A stretch of 64,000 nucleotides of DNA from NCBI RefSeq assembly GCF_016615955.1, contig NZ_CP067113.1:1984001-2048000 (forward strand), in the 5' to 3' direction. Made by a program: the position numbers and the translations under genes. Within the stretch, counting starts at the first letter, position 1. The number at the start of each line of letters is the position of its first letter. Below, piece by piece: positions 19,384-29,283 of the stretch. This stretch comes from Luteimonas sp. MC1750. GTDB taxonomy: Bacteria; Pseudomonadota; Gammaproteobacteria; Xanthomonadales; Xanthomonadaceae. The notes beneath the pieces were generated by a model. The model saw nothing but the letters and a program-made list of their open reading frames with translations. It had not been told where the DNA came from and made no database searches.

Positions 19384-20025
19384 TCAGCTGTCGACCGTGG
19401 TGCTGCCGGAACGCCCTGCAAGCGTGCGCTCCAGGTCCGCCAGGCCCAGGCCGCGTGCGCGCAGCAGCACCAGCAGGTGATAGGTGAGGTCGGCGGCTTC
19501 GCCGAGCAGTGCCTCGTCGTCCTGGGCCACCGCGGCCAGCGCGGTCTCCACGCCTTCCTCGCCCACCTTCTGCGCGATGCGGCGCACCCCGCCTTCGAAC
19601 AGGCGCGTCGTATAGCTGCCGGGAGGACGTTCCGCCTCGCGTCGCGCGAGCAGCGCATCCAGAGGCTCCAGCGCGGCGGCGGGCGCACCGGGAAAGCAGC
19701 TGGCGCGCTGCAGGTGGCAGGTCGGACCCTTGGGGCGCGCCAGCACCAGCAGCGCGTCGTCGTCGCAGTCGGCGCGGACCGAGACCAGGTCCAGCACGTG
19801 GCCCGAGGTCTCGCCCTTGGTCCACAGGCGGCCCTTGCTGCGGCTGAAGAAGGTCACCTGGCCACTGTCCAGCGTGGCGGCCAGCGCATCCCGGTCCATG
19901 TAGCCGAGCATCAGCACCCGCAGGCTGTCGGCGTCCTGCACCACCGCCGGCAACAGCCCGTCGCCCTTCGCCCACGCCAGCGCGTCGGGATCGAGCGTGG
20001 CCTCCTTTGGTCCCGACTCATGCAT
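19384..20025 (-). CDS. hisI (hisIE): Phosphoribosyl-AMP cyclohydrolase / phosphoribosyl-ATP pyrophosphatase
   Basis: This 213-residue bifunctional enzyme catalyses steps 2 and 3 of histidine synthesis. The N-terminal HisI half has the [11 protein letters not shown] and [16 protein letters not shown] segments and the metal-site cysteines in [10 protein letters not shown] and GPTCH. The C-terminal HisE half (about 115-205) has [14 protein letters not shown] and [13 protein letters not shown]. The ATG at 20025 overlaps the hisF coding end by 8 bp. It is the last gene of the his operon and converges on the diguanylate cyclase with a 24-bp gap. Confidence 0.96.
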   Translation of the reverse strand: MHESGPKEATLDPDALAWAKGDGLLPAVVQDADSLRVLMLGYMDRDALAATLDSGQVTFFSRSKGRLWTKGETSGHVLDLVSVRADCDDDALLVLARPKGPTCHLQRASCFPGAPAAALEPLDALLARREAERPPGSYTTRLFEGGVRRIAQKVGEEGVETALAAVAQDDEALLGEAADLTYHLLVLLRARGLGLADLERTLAGRSGSTTVDS

Positions 20026-20791
20026 CACGCACCTCGATGCCCTGCGCGCGCAGGGTCGCCTTGAGCCCGCCGATCGCCAGCGCGCCGCTGTGGAAGACGC
20101 TGGCCGCGAGTGCGCCATCGACGTCCGCGCGCTCGAAGGCCTCGATGAAATGTTCCGCCGCCCCGGCGCCGCCCGAGGCGACCAGCGGTACTTCGCAGAT
20201 CGCCCGCACCGCCGCCAGCTGCTCGATGTCATAGCCCCGCCGCACGCCGTCGCTGTCCATGCAGTTGAGGACGATCTCGCCGGCACCCAGGCGCTGCGCT
20301 TGCACCACCCAGTCCAGGGTGCGCAGCGCCAGCGCTCGCGTCCTGTCGGGGTCGCCGGTGTGGCTGCGCACCCGCCATTCGCCGTCGGGCTCGCGGATGG
20401 AGTCAATGCCGACCACCACGCACTGCACGCCAAACGCCTCGGCGAGTTCGCTCACAAGCGCCGGCCGTTCCAGCGCCGGCGTGTTGATCGAAATCTTGTC
20501 GGCACCGGCGTGCAGCACCGCGCGCGCCGTGGCCACGTCGCGGATGCCACCGGCCACGCAGAACGGAATATCCAGCAGTGCCGACACCTGCTCCACCCAG
20601 CGGTAGTCGACCGAGCGCCCCTCAGGGCTCGCGCCGATGTCGTAGAACACCAGTTCGTCGGCGCCCTCGTCGCGATAGCGCGCGGCCAGCGTGGCGATAT
20701 CGCCCATGTCGACGTGGTCGCGGAAGCGCACGCCCTTGACCACGCGGCCGTCGCGCACGTCCAGGCAGGGAATGATGCGCCGGCTCAGCAT
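20018..20791 (-). CDS. hisF: Imidazole glycerol phosphate synthase cyclase subunit
   Basis: This 257-residue TIM barrel uses ammonia delivered by HisH to convert PRFAR into imidazole glycerol phosphate and AICAR. Catalytic Asp residues lie in [10 protein letters not shown] (about residues 6-15) and in the NCMDSDG segment. Phosphate-binding glycines are in CVAGGIRD and ASGGAG. The start overlaps hisA by 7 bp and the end overlaps hisIE by 8 bp. Confidence 0.97.
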   Translation of the reverse strand: MLSRRIIPCLDVRDGRVVKGVRFRDHVDMGDIATLAARYRDEGADELVFYDIGASPEGRSVDYRWVEQVSALLDIPFCVAGGIRDVATARAVLHAGADKISINTPALERPALVSELAEAFGVQCVVVGIDSIREPDGEWRVRSHTGDPDRTRALALRTLDWVVQAQRLGAGEIVLNCMDSDGVRRGYDIEQLAAVRAICEVPLVASGGAGAAEHFIEAFERADVDGALAASVFHSGALAIGGLKATLRAQGIEVRDA

Positions 20792-21534
20792 GTCGCGGCC
20801 TGCAGCGCTTCGCGCAGGCTGAAGCGTCGTTCCAGCAGGGCGCGACCGAGGACGATGCCGGCGCAGCCGGCGTCGCGCGCACGGGTCACGTCGGCGACGC
20901 CGGAGACGCCGCCCGAGGCCTGCAGGGACAACGCGGGCGCCGTGCTTCGCAGATGGTCGTACAGCGCCAGGTTCGGTCCGGTGAGCATCCCGTCGCGGGC
21001 GATATCGGTGCTCAACAGGTGGCGCAGGCCAACGTCCGCATAGCGCACGGCCAGGGCAGCGAGGGATTCCTCGCCGGTCTCGGTCCAGCCGTGGACAGGT
21101 AGCCGCCAGATGCCGGCCGTGTCGAGCCGTGCGTCGAGCGCCACGGTGATCCGGTCCGCGCCGAAGGCTCGGATCCAGGCCAGCACGCTGTCCGGCTCGC
21201 GCACCGCAAGCGAACCGATCACCACCCGCGCGGCACCGGCCTCGAGCAGCTGCACCACATCGTCGCGCCCGCGCACGCCGCCGCCGGTCTGCACCTTCAG
21301 CCGACCATCGCCGGCCAGCGCGCGCAGCAGCGGAAGCAGCGTGTAGCCACCAGCGCGGGCCGCGTCCAGGTCGACCAGGTGCAGCCACTGCGCGCCCTGG
21401 TCGGCATAGTCGAGGGCGAGTGCCAGTGGATCGTCGCCATAGTGCGTTTCGCGGGCGTAGTCGCCCTGTGCCAGCCGCACCACGCGGCCTTCGCGCACGT
21501 CGATGGCGGGATAGAGGGTGAATCCGTCGCTCAT
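20785..21534 (-). CDS. hisA: Phosphoribosylformimino-AICAR ribotide isomerase
   Basis: This 249-residue TIM-barrel enzyme performs the Amadori rearrangement of ProFAR to PRFAR. It shows the first-strand YPAIDVREG motif with the catalytic Asp (about residue 12), the QTGGGVR phosphate-binding loop, VALDARLD, and the second half-barrel STDIARDGM with the other catalytic Asp. It overlaps hisH by 4 bp and hisF by 7 bp. Confidence 0.97.
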   Translation of the reverse strand: MSDGFTLYPAIDVREGRVVRLAQGDYARETHYGDDPLALALDYADQGAQWLHLVDLDAARAGGYTLLPLLRALAGDGRLKVQTGGGVRGRDDVVQLLEAGAARVVIGSLAVREPDSVLAWIRAFGADRITVALDARLDTAGIWRLPVHGWTETGEESLAALAVRYADVGLRHLLSTDIARDGMLTGPNLALYDHLRSTAPALSLQASGGVSGVADVTRARDAGCAGIVLGRALLERRFSLREALQAATC

Positions 21535-22127
21535 GGCGTCGCCTCGATGAAATTGCGCAGCAGCCGCGCTCCCACGCGCGCCGAGCGCTCGGGATGGAAC
21601 TGCGCGCCGGCGACGTTGCCGCGCTCCACCACCGCCGCAAAGCGGGTGCCGTGCTCACAGGCCAGCACGCAGTCGTCACCCGCCGGCGCGGCGTAGCTGT
21701 GCACGAAGTAGGCGAAGTCGCCGTCGGCAATGCCGCGGGTGAGCGGCGATTCGCCCAGCGGCCGCAGCCGGTTCCAGCCCATGTGCGGCACGCGCACGCC
21801 GGGCGACGGCGGCAGCCGCCGCACGCGACCGGGCAGCAGGCCCAGGCAGGGCGTATCACCCTCTTCGGAATGCTGGAACAGCAGCTGCATGCCCACGCAG
21901 ATGCCGAGCAGCGGCGCCTGCAGGCTGCGGAGCGTCTCGACCAGGTCGAGCTCGCGCAGCCGCCGCATCACCTCGGCCGCGGTGCTCACGCCGGGCAGGA
22001 TCACGCGGTCGGCGGCGCGGATCGTGACCGCGTCCGTGGCCAGCTGCGGCTCCACGCCCAGCCGGTGCAGCGCCTGCCGCACCGAGCCGAGGTTCGCACC
22101 GCCGGCATCGACCAGCACCAGACGCAT
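21531..22127 (-). CDS. hisH: Imidazole glycerol phosphate synthase glutaminase subunit
   Basis: This 198-residue class I glutamine amidotransferase supplies ammonia to HisF. The nucleophile Cys is in [10 protein letters not shown] (about residue 77), the catalytic His and Glu are in AQFHPERS, and the conserved YFVHSY and HMGWN segments are present. The ATG at 22127 overlaps the hisB TGA (ATGA). Confidence 0.97.
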   Translation of the reverse strand: MRLVLVDAGGANLGSVRQALHRLGVEPQLATDAVTIRAADRVILPGVSTAAEVMRRLRELDLVETLRSLQAPLLGICVGMQLLFQHSEEGDTPCLGLLPGRVRRLPPSPGVRVPHMGWNRLRPLGESPLTRGIADGDFAYFVHSYAAPAGDDCVLACEHGTRFAAVVERGNVAGAQFHPERSARVGARLLRNFIEATP

Positions 22128-23203
22128 CAGAGCGCGCCCTTGGTGCTCGGCAGCTCCACGCCTTCGCGCCGGATCGCGTGGCGCAGTGCGCGCGCCAACG
22201 CCTTGAACGCCGCCTCGATCTTGTGGTGGTCGTTGTCGCCGCGCACCGAGAGGTGCAGGTTGAGCCCGGCCGCATCGCACAGCGAACGGAAGAAGTGCGA
22301 CACCAGCTCGGTCGGCAGGTCGCCGACGCGCTCGCGGCGGAAGTCGCCCTCGAACACCAGCCACGGGCGCCCGCTGAAGTCGAGCGCGGCGCTGGCCAGG
22401 GTCTCGTCCATCGGCAGGGTGAAGCCGTAGCGGCCGATGCCGCGCTTGTCACCCAGGGCCTCGCGCAGCGCCTGGCCCAGCGCGAGCGCGGTGTCCTCGA
22501 CCGTGTGGTGCTCGTCGATGTGCAGGTCGCCCGTGGTCTCGACTTCCAGTGCGAAGCCGCCGTGCTTGCCGATCTGCTCCAGCATGTGGTCGAAGAACGG
22601 CAGGCCGGTGGACACCTTCGGCTCGGCCACGCGGTCGAGGTCGATCGCGATGCGGACCCGGGTCTCCTTCGTATTGCGCTGCACATCGGACCGGCGCGGC
22701 GCATCGGCCAGCTCGTGCGCGATGCTGGCCCAGTCCCACTCGCCGCCGAACTGCGGGCTGCGCAGCTTGAAGCCGCGGATGCCCATGTTGGCGGCGAACT
22801 CCAGGTCGGTATCGCGGTCGCCGACCATGGCCGAGCGCGCAAGGTCGATGCCGCGGTCGCGCAGGTAGTGCAGCGCCAGGCCGATGCCGGGCTTGCGCGT
22901 GGGCAGCTTCTCTTCCGGCCAGCTGCAGTCGACCAGCACTTCGCGGAAGGCGATGCCCTGGCTTTCGAACACCTGCATCATCAGCGCCTGCGGACCGTCG
23001 AAGTCCGCCTGCGGATACTGCGCGCTCCCCAGCCCGTCCTGGTTGCTGACGATCACGAACGCATAGCCCGCATCGCGCAGCTTCAGCAGCGCCGGAATCA
23101 CGCCGGGTACGAAGCGCAGCTTGTGGTAGGCGTCGATCTGGAAGTCGTCCGGCTCCTCGATCAGGGTGCCGTCGCGGTCGACGAACAGGATCGGGGTGCT
23201 CAT
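22127..23203 (-). CDS. hisB: Histidinol-phosphatase / imidazoleglycerol-phosphate dehydratase
   Basis: This 358-residue bifunctional enzyme of the gammaproteobacterial type has an N-terminal HAD phosphatase domain (about 1-165) with nucleophile motif FVDRDGTL and the downstream GDRDTDLEF. The C-terminal IGP dehydratase domain (about 170-358) has [25 protein letters not shown] and DNDHHKIEA metal-ligand motifs. It catalyses steps 6 and 8 of histidine synthesis and overlaps both neighbours by 1-4 bp. Confidence 0.97.
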   Translation of the reverse strand: MSTPILFVDRDGTLIEEPDDFQIDAYHKLRFVPGVIPALLKLRDAGYAFVIVSNQDGLGSAQYPQADFDGPQALMMQVFESQGIAFREVLVDCSWPEEKLPTRKPGIGLALHYLRDRGIDLARSAMVGDRDTDLEFAANMGIRGFKLRSPQFGGEWDWASIAHELADAPRRSDVQRNTKETRVRIAIDLDRVAEPKVSTGLPFFDHMLEQIGKHGGFALEVETTGDLHIDEHHTVEDTALALGQALREALGDKRGIGRYGFTLPMDETLASAALDFSGRPWLVFEGDFRRERVGDLPTELVSHFFRSLCDAAGLNLHLSVRGDNDHHKIEAAFKALARALRHAIRREGVELPSTKGAL

Positions 23204-24279
23204 GCCAGTGTTCCCTTGGAAAGTGCCCGCAGCACCCGGTCGTTCTGCGCCGGGGTGCCGATGGTGATGCGCAGCGCGTCGCCCAGCTGCGGCGCTGCTC
23301 GCTGGTCGCGGACGACGATGCCTGCGGCAAGCAGCTGCGCGAACGCGCGCGAGGCGTCGGCAAAGCGGACCAGCAGGAAGTTGCCCTCGGACGGATACAC
23401 CCGCAGCACGCCGGGCACGTCGGCCAGCGCCGTCCGCATCCGCTCGCGCTCGCTGCGCACCTCGGCCACGCGTCCCGCAGTGCGGGCGAGCGCCTCCGGG
23501 GACAGCGCGGCCAGCGCCAGCGCCGCGCAGGGTGCGGGCACCGGGTACGGCGCCTGGCAGCGCCGCAGCGCCGCGACCAGCGCCGGATCGGCTGCGAGCA
23601 CGCCGATGCGCGCACCTGCCAGTGCGTGGGCCTTGGACAGCGTGCGCAGCACGCCGAGGTTGTCGTGTTCGCCCAGCAATCCGATGGCCGAATGCTGCGA
23701 GGAGAACTCGCCATAGGCCTCGTCCACCACCAGCAGCGCCCTGCCCTGCAGCCTGCGCGCCAGCGCGGCGATGTCGTCCAGCGCGATCGCGTTCCCCGTT
23801 GGATTTCCGGGTGAACACAGGAACACCAGTCGCGCGCATCGGGCCAGTGCAATCTCCGCCAGCGCATGCAGGTCCGGCGCGAAGCTCTCCACGCCGTCGA
23901 TCAGCGGCACCTCGATCAGCGGCGCGCCCTGCAGCCGCGCGCTCACCGCATACATGCCGAACACCGGCGGCGACACCACCACCGCATCCCGGCCCGGCAC
24001 GCACAGCGTGCGCACCAGCAGGTCGATGGCTTCGTCGCTGCCGCGCCCGATCAGCAGCTGCCCGGGCACGCAACCGTACAGCCGTGCCAGCGCTTCAGCG
24101 AGCTCCGGTGGTTGCGGCTCGGGATAGCGCCTGCAGCCGTCGCCCGGGTCGCCCGCGCTGGGCCAAGCGGACTCGTTGGCGTTGAGCCAGACCTCGCCCT
24201 GGAGCTTTTCGCTGCGCGCGGACCCGTAGCCGGTGAAGCCGCGCAGGTCCTCCCTGATCAGATCGATCACCGCACCCAT
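23200..24279 (-). CDS. hisC: Histidinol-phosphate aminotransferase
   Basis: This 359-residue PLP-dependent class I/II aminotransferase converts imidazole-acetol phosphate to L-histidinol phosphate with glutamate. It shows LNANES near the N-terminus, RYPEPQP, the GRGSDEAID cofactor segment, [18 protein letters not shown], and the PLP-lysine in [16 protein letters not shown]. It overlaps hisB by 4 bp and hisD by 13 bp. Confidence 0.96.
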   Translation of the reverse strand: MGAVIDLIREDLRGFTGYGSARSEKLQGEVWLNANESAWPSAGDPGDGCRRYPEPQPPELAEALARLYGCVPGQLLIGRGSDEAIDLLVRTLCVPGRDAVVVSPPVFGMYAVSARLQGAPLIEVPLIDGVESFAPDLHALAEIALARCARLVFLCSPGNPTGNAIALDDIAALARRLQGRALLVVDEAYGEFSSQHSAIGLLGEHDNLGVLRTLSKAHALAGARIGVLAADPALVAALRRCQAPYPVPAPCAALALAALSPEALARTAGRVAEVRSERERMRTALADVPGVLRVYPSEGNFLLVRFADASRAFAQLLAAGIVVRDQRAAPQLGDALRITIGTPAQNDRVLRALSKGTLA

Positions 24280-25649
24280 GCAGGCGCCTCCATTCGTAGC
24301 CGCACTGCGTTGGCATGCGCTTCGAGGCCCTCGGCTTCGGCCAGGGTCACCGCCCAGGGGCCGATGCCGGCGATGCCCTCGCGGGTCGCCGCCTGCACGC
24401 TGATCGCGTTCTGGAAGCTGCCCACGCTCACTCCGCTCCAGGCACGCGCGGCGCCGTTGGTTGGCAGCACGTGGTTGGTGCCGCTGCAGTAATCGCCCAG
24501 CGCCTCGGGCGTGTGGTCGCCGAGGAAGACCGAGCCGGCCGCCTCGACCCTGGGCAGCCAGGCACGCGGCTCGCGCAGCGCGAGGATCAGGTGTTCGGGC
24601 GCGTAAGCGTTGCTGATCGCGAATGCTTCATCCAGCGTCTCGACCTCGACCAGGCGCGACTGCGACAGCGCCTGCGCGGCGATGGCCGCGCGCGGCAGTC
24701 GTGCCAGCTGCGCGGCCAGTTCGCGCTCGACGGCATCGAGCAGCGGCGCACTGTCGGCCAGCAGCACCACCTGCGAATCCGGACCGTGTTCGGCCTGCGA
24801 CAGCAGGTCCGCGGCGACAAAGGCGGCATTGGCGCCGGCATCCGCGATCACCAGCACCTCGGACGGCCCGGCCGGCATGTCGATGGCCACCGCGCCCGTC
24901 TGCGCCAGCTGCTGCTTGGCCTCGGTCACCCAGGCATTGCCCGGGCCGAACAGCTTGTCGCACTTCGGCACGCTGCCGGCACCCAGCGCCATGGCCGCGA
25001 TCGCCTGCGCGCCGCCAAGCTTAAATACCCGCTGCACGCCGGTCATGCGTGCGGCCACCAGCACGGCAGGATCGGCGCTGCCGTCGCGGCGCGGCGGCGT
25101 GCACAGCGTCACCTGCGGACAGCCGGCCAGGCGCGCCGGCACGCCCAGCATCAGCGCCGTGGACGGCAGCGGCGCGCTGCCGGCGGGCACATACAGGCCG
25201 ACCCGGCCGATGGGCCGCAGGATGCGTTCGCAGACGACACCTGACGCGGTTTCAACCGCGTAGGGCTGCGCCATGCCGGCGCGGTGGAACGCTTCGATCC
25301 GCCCGGCGGCCTCGGCCATGGCTGTGCGCAGCGCCTGGGGCACTGCCGCTTCCGCGGCGGCGAACTCGGTGGCGTCCACTTCCAGTGTTCCAGGTGCGAC
25401 GCCATCCAGCCTCAGCGTGAGATCGCGCAGCGCCGCATCGCCGCCGGCGCGGACTTCGTCGATCAGTGCGGCCACGGTGTCGCGGACCGTGCCGGCCACC
25501 GCCTGCACCGGGCGCGCGAGTGCGTGCGCGCGTGCATCCACATCGAGTCCGGACCAGCGCAGGCGCTTGACCGGAGCATGGTTGCTCGTGGCCGCGGCGC
25601 GGCTGTTCGTGGCCGTAGCGCTGCTGGCCGTGTTTTCAGCGACGCTCAT
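24267..25649 (-). CDS. hisD: Histidinol dehydrogenase
   Basis: This 460-residue zinc-dependent NAD enzyme oxidises L-histidinol to histidine in two steps. Family signatures include [56 protein letters not shown] and [10 protein letters not shown], with Zn ligands expected in the SQAEH segment and near HTPEAL. Compared with typical HisD the first ~25 residues are an Ala/Ser/Thr-rich extension ([18 protein letters not shown]), probably unstructured. A downstream start is possible but lacks a ribosome-binding site. Confidence 0.96.
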   Translation of the reverse strand: MSVAENTASSATATNSRAAATSNHAPVKRLRWSGLDVDARAHALARPVQAVAGTVRDTVAALIDEVRAGGDAALRDLTLRLDGVAPGTLEVDATEFAAAEAAVPQALRTAMAEAAGRIEAFHRAGMAQPYAVETASGVVCERILRPIGRVGLYVPAGSAPLPSTALMLGVPARLAGCPQVTLCTPPRRDGSADPAVLVAARMTGVQRVFKLGGAQAIAAMALGAGSVPKCDKLFGPGNAWVTEAKQQLAQTGAVAIDMPAGPSEVLVIADAGANAAFVAADLLSQAEHGPDSQVVLLADSAPLLDAVERELAAQLARLPRAAIAAQALSQSRLVEVETLDEAFAISNAYAPEHLILALREPRAWLPRVEAAGSVFLGDHTPEALGDYCSGTNHVLPTNGAARAWSGVSVGSFQNAISVQAATREGIAGIGPWAVTLAEAEGLEAHANAVRLRMEAPAWVR

Positions 25650-26560
25650 GCCAGCGTCCTCTCGACCGGCAGCACCATCAGACTGCGCGCGCCGGCCTGG
25701 CGCAGATCCTCGAGCCGCTGCCAGGTCATCGCCCCGTGGCACAGCGCCTGCAGCGCCAAGGAGTCCTCGCCATCGACCTGCAGCAGGGTCGGCCGCTCCG
25801 CGTCGGGCAGCAGCTTGAGCAGCGCATCCACCTGGCCGCGATCGGCCTGGAACATCAACAGCCTGCTGTCCTTGATCCGCAGCGCGCCGTCCATGCGTCG
25901 CAGCAGCTGCTGCAGCAGGCCCGCGCGCACGTCGACAAGCGGCTGCACCGGCCCGGCCAGCACCGACTCGCTCTGCAGCAGGGTCAGCACCGGCTTGAGC
26001 TGGTTGGCCGCCAGCGTGGCGCCGCTGGAGACCAGGTCGCAGATGACGTCGGCCTGGCCCAGGCGCGGCGCGATCTCCACCGAGCCCGACAGGAACACCA
26101 CGTCGGCGGCGATGCCCTGCGCGTCCAGCCACTGGCGCAGCAGCTGCGGATAGCTGGTGGCGATGCGCCTGCCTGCGAGATCAGCGGGGCCCTGCCAGTC
26201 CCAGTCGTCCGGCACCGCAATGTCGAGGCGGCAGCCGCCGAAGCCCAGCGCCCGGATCTCCTGCGCCACCTGCGGCCTGCCGGACAGCGCACGCTCCGCG
26301 GACTGCTCGGCCAGCACATTGCGGCCGACGATGCCCAGGTCGCAGACGCCATCGGCGAGCAGACCGGGGATGTCGTCGTCGCGCACCAGCAGCAGGTCGA
26401 TCGGTGCGGATTCGCCGTAGCAGAACAGGCGGTCGCGGCTTTCGCGCCACTCCAGGCCACAGGACTTCAGCAGGGCGCGGGACGGCTCGCCAAGGCGGCC
26501 GCTTTTCTGGATGGCGATGCGCAGGCGCTCGCGCGCCGCGATGGGGGCGGGGGGACTCAT
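25646..26560 (-). CDS. hisG: ATP phosphoribosyltransferase (long form)
   Basis: This 304-residue enzyme catalyses the first, committed step of histidine synthesis. The length and the C-terminal regulatory domain (about 225-304) mark it as the long HisG form, which is feedback-inhibited by histidine and needs no HisZ. It shows [23 protein letters not shown], the PRPP-loop region [14 protein letters not shown], and a C-terminal ACT-like segment. It lies 10 bp behind the TrpR-like regulator gene and overlaps hisD by 4 bp. Confidence 0.96.
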   Translation of the reverse strand: MSPPAPIAARERLRIAIQKSGRLGEPSRALLKSCGLEWRESRDRLFCYGESAPIDLLLVRDDDIPGLLADGVCDLGIVGRNVLAEQSAERALSGRPQVAQEIRALGFGGCRLDIAVPDDWDWQGPADLAGRRIATSYPQLLRQWLDAQGIAADVVFLSGSVEIAPRLGQADVICDLVSSGATLAANQLKPVLTLLQSESVLAGPVQPLVDVRAGLLQQLLRRMDGALRIKDSRLLMFQADRGQVDALLKLLPDAERPTLLQVDGEDSLALQALCHGAMTWQRLEDLRQAGARSLMVLPVERTLA

Positions 26561-26570
26561 GCGGGGGCGC

Positions 26571-26897
26571 TCAATTCGAAGGGACGAGACGGGGGAACTG
26601 CTTGCGTACCGCCGCCGCGTAACCGCCGGCGCCATGCTCGATGGTGCGGGCGACGCGACCGACCGTGGTGACGCTGACGCCGGTGCGCTCGTGGATCTCG
26701 CGGTACGGAACCTTCTCCAGCAGCAGTGGCACCACCCGCCAGCGGTCGGCCATGGCCTCGAGCTCGGCCGGCGTGCACAGGTCGCGAAGGAAGGCGGTGA
26801 TCTCGGCCGGCTGGTCGAGCGCTGCCAGCGCCTTGGCCAGGGCGCGGAGCGAGGCATCGGCCTCGCGCTTGGATGGGGATTCGGGGCGCTGCTTCAT
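26571..26897 (-). CDS. TrpR/YerC-family transcriptional repressor heading the his operon
   Basis: This 108-residue all-helical protein belongs to the TrpR-related YerC/YecD family. Residues about 34-60 ([20 protein letters not shown] and the following helix) form the TrpR-like core. The helix-turn-helix is about 66-88, with [20 protein letters not shown]. It is the first gene of the his operon, 10 bp before hisG. A TrpR-like palindrome covers its promoter, so autoregulation and control of histidine synthesis are very likely, with histidine or a derivative as probable corepressor (inference). RegPrecise-style comparative work has used the name HisR for such regulators, but I give no symbol because identity with a characterised protein cannot be shown here. 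Confidence 0.88.
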   Translation of the reverse strand: MKQRPESPSKREADASLRALAKALAALDQPAEITAFLRDLCTPAELEAMADRWRVVPLLLEKVPYREIHERTGVSVTTVGRVARTIEHGAGGYAAAVRKQFPRLVPSN

Positions 26898-26903
26898 CGC
26901 GCC

Positions 26904-26932
26904 AATGTAATAGCGCGCTAGTACATTGTCAA
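26904..26932 (-). promoter_or_regulatory. his operon promoter
   Basis: On the minus strand, TTGACA (26932-26927), a 17-bp spacer and TACATT (26909-26904) form a near-consensus sigma-70 promoter. The ATG of the regulator gene starts 7 bp after the -10 (26897), so the predicted +1 coincides with the start codon. No ribosome-binding site fits between them. Confidence 0.75.
26905..26926. promoter_or_regulatory. Operator palindrome for the TrpR-like regulator
   Basis: The 22-bp inverted repeat has half-sites ATGTAATAGCG and CGCTAGTACAT with one mismatch. The GTA-A/C-TAG half-site closely resembles the E. coli TrpR operator half-site (GTACTAG/CTAGTAC), with CGCG instead of TTAA in the centre. It fills the -35/-10 spacer and part of the -10, an ideal position for repression. 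Confidence 0.75.
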
Positions 26933-26972
26933 CGCGGTCGTTCCGCCCCGTGATGGGGCGCGTTCACTTGAA

Positions 26973-27347
26973 TCAGTTCCCTTGGCGCGTACCCGTGCTG
27001 CCGCGGTGCGTCGCCATCCACCCCAGGGCCACGCCCGTGAGGGCACCCAGCACTTCCATCAGCACGCGCACACCCAGCCCATCCGGGTCGTGGATCTTCG
27101 ACAGCGCGATACGCGCATAGACCGGGGATTCGAGCTTCACCACGCCGAGGTAGAACAGGTTCCAGAGATCGATCCCGGCGCCGATCGCCACCGCGCCCAG
27201 GCAGGCCCAGCCGACAGAATGACCCGGGTTCCAAGCCAATCGCGCGGAGAGCGCGTGGAACACGAGGAACAGCAGGAAGCCGATCGCCAGCGCGATCAGG
27301 CCGGCTTCCAGTGCTCCCGGCCAGCCCAGGTGCAGCGGCAGGTTCAT
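26973..27347 (-). CDS. Small integral membrane protein, unknown function
   Basis: This 124-residue protein has about three to four hydrophobic helices (residues ~11-33, 43-65, and 92-112), with the motif ARIALSKIHDPDGLGVRVLMEVLGALTG between the last two. I do not recognise a family. Its ATG overlaps the stop of the ammonia-lyase gene (ATGA), so it is translationally coupled as the third gene of hisS-lyase-membrane protein. The coupling suggests a partner role, for example in transport or anchoring, but this is only context. It ends 76 bp from the his operon start codon. Confidence 0.75.
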   Translation of the reverse strand: MNLPLHLGWPGALEAGLIALAIGFLLFLVFHALSARLAWNPGHSVGWACLGAVAIGAGIDLWNLFYLGVVKLESPVYARIALSKIHDPDGLGVRVLMEVLGALTGVALGWMATHRGSTGTRQGN

Positions 27348-29251
27348 CCGCCTTCGCCCGCCTCGGCCCTGCGTGCCGCTTGCAGCAGGCTGCCGTCGAC
27401 CACCAGGCGCACCGCTTCGGCCACCTCGCCGTCGAGCGCGCGGTCGCGGTCGAGGAAACCGATCCGCTCGCGCAGCGCGGCATGCGCGGCGGCAACCGCC
27501 ACGCCCGGGTGGTAGGGCTCGGACGCAGCAAGCTCGGCGCGCAGCGCACCCACTTCCTCCACGAACTGCGCGTGGTCGCGATGCCCGGCCATGGGCGCGC
27601 CATGCACCTTGGCGGCAAAACCTGCGGCGTCACCGCTGCGCGCCAGGTCGCGCGCGGCGTTGATCATGTCGCGACGGAAATCCAGCGCCTGCGCCGCGGT
27701 GTACAGCTCCAGCGCCAGCACCTTGCCGAGATCCGCCGTCATCGACAGCACGTGGCGGGCCTCGTTCGCGCCCATGGACACGTGGTCTTCCGCGTTCGCG
27801 CTGGTCGGCACCGAGTACACGCTGGCCGGATGCGCACGGGTGGCGAGGTCGTTGACGATCGCGGCGGCGGTGTACTGCACGATCATGTGGCCGGATTCGG
27901 TGCCGTCCTCGTTGCCGATCAGGAAGGCCGGCAGGCCGTCGCTGGTTGCCGGATCCACGAGCTTGTTGAGCCTGCGCTCGGAGATCGATGCCAGCACGGG
28001 GATCGCCGCCTTCACGTAGCTCAGCGCCAGCGCCAGCGGCATGCCGTGGAAGTGGCCGGCGGAGATCACCTGCTCCTCGACGTGCGCGGCCTGCCTGTCG
28101 GGGAAGACCAGCGGGTTGTCGGTGACCGCGTTGAGTTCGATATCGAACACCCGGTGCGCCTGCTCCACCGCGTCGCGCACCGCGCCGTGCACCTGCGGGA
28201 TGCAGCGCAGCGAATAGCTGTCCTGCGGCTGGTGCTTCTTGCCGCCGCGGAAGGGCTTGAAGCGCAGGTAGAACTTCTCGCGGCCGTGGCGCTGGCTGGC
28301 CGGCACCCAGTCCCAGCCGATGTCGAAGCTCAGCGCCTGTGCCTCCGGCGTCTGCCAGCTGTCGGGCAGCCACTGCCGGAAGCGCGGCACCAGGTGGTAG
28401 GGGATGTCGGCGAGCGTGGAGCCTTCCAGCAGCGCGCGCAGGCGCGCGGCCACTTCCACCTGCCCGGGATGCGGGCGCAGCGCGTGCACTTCTTCGGCGA
28501 AGGCACCGAGGCGGCCGGCGAAGGCATCGATGGTCATCGCCGCGGCCAGGTCGGCGGTTTCCAGCAGGCGGTCCAGGCGATCCAGCGCCAACACGCCCAT
28601 GGCCAGCATCTGCGCCGTGCCGTTGTTGAGCGCCAGGCCTTCCTTGTACGAGAGCGTCACCGGCTCGAGGCCGACACGGCGCAGCGCATCCGCACCCGGC
28701 ATGCGCTCGCCTTCGACGAAGGCCTCGCCACCGCCCAGCAGCACGATCGCCAGGTGCGACAGCGGCGCCAGGTCACCCGAGGCGCCCACCGAGCCCAGCT
28801 CCGGAACCACCGGCACCACGCCGGCGTTGAGCATCGCCGTCAGCGCCTGCAGGGTCTGCACGCGGATGCCCGAGTGTCCCTTGAGCAGGGTGTTGATGCG
28901 GATGCACAGCATCGCCCGCACCACTTCGGGGCTCATCGGCTCGCCCACGCACACCGCGTGGGTGACGACCAGGTTCTGCTGCAGCTCGGCGTGCAGCGAG
29001 CGTCCCGAAGGCTTTGCGCCGGGCAGTTCGTCACGCAGCGGATGCGCGCCCAGCAGTTTGTCGGCATTGCTGCCGAAGCCGGTCGACACGCCATAGATCG
29101 GCTCCTCGCGGCGCACCTGTTCGGCGAGGAATGCCGCGGCGCGCTCGACCGCCTGCAGCGCCACCGGATCGAGTTCGACCGAGGCGCCGTTGGCGATCAT
29201 CACCAGCTGCGAGCGCGTGAGGGACCTGCCGTCGAGACGGATGTGCTTCAT
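27344..29251 (-). CDS. hutH: HAL/PAL-family ammonia-lyase (histidine ammonia-lyase-like, with insertion)
   Basis: This 635-residue member of the aromatic amino acid lyase family is far longer than usual HutH (about 510). The MIO cofactor triad is in GASGD (Ala157-Ser158-Gly159). YGVSTGFG (about 53-60), NNGTAQ (209-214) and YSLRCIPQVHG (346-356) are active-site blocks. The substrate-selectivity position reads VVTHAVCVG (His98), like the Ser-His of histidine lyases rather than the Phe/Leu of phenylalanine lyases. A ~55-residue insertion (about 285-340, including VPRFRQWLPDSW and FYLRFKPFRGGKKH) precedes the YSLRC block. The remaining excess length is in the C-terminal half. Deamination of histidine to urocanate is likely but not proven. 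No hutU/hutI is nearby, and hisS lies 32 bp upstream. Confidence 0.82.
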   Translation of the reverse strand: MKHIRLDGRSLTRSQLVMIANGASVELDPVALQAVERAAAFLAEQVRREEPIYGVSTGFGSNADKLLGAHPLRDELPGAKPSGRSLHAELQQNLVVTHAVCVGEPMSPEVVRAMLCIRINTLLKGHSGIRVQTLQALTAMLNAGVVPVVPELGSVGASGDLAPLSHLAIVLLGGGEAFVEGERMPGADALRRVGLEPVTLSYKEGLALNNGTAQMLAMGVLALDRLDRLLETADLAAAMTIDAFAGRLGAFAEEVHALRPHPGQVEVAARLRALLEGSTLADIPYHLVPRFRQWLPDSWQTPEAQALSFDIGWDWVPASQRHGREKFYLRFKPFRGGKKHQPQDSYSLRCIPQVHGAVRDAVEQAHRVFDIELNAVTDNPLVFPDRQAAHVEEQVISAGHFHGMPLALALSYVKAAIPVLASISERRLNKLVDPATSDGLPAFLIGNEDGTESGHMIVQYTAAAIVNDLATRAHPASVYSVPTSANAEDHVSMGANEARHVLSMTADLGKVLALELYTAAQALDFRRDMINAARDLARSGDAAGFAAKVHGAPMAGHRDHAQFVEEVGALRAELAASEPYHPGVAVAAAHAALRERIGFLDRDRALDGEVAEAVRLVVDGSLLQAARRAEAGEGG

Positions 29252-29283
29252 GTCGGTTGCCTTTCCTGTCCGGGGGCGCGCCG

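Noticed and set aside
27344..29251. Part of a histidine-utilisation (hut) operon
   Set aside because: No hutU, hutI, hutG or hutC is present. Neighbours are hisS and a small membrane protein.
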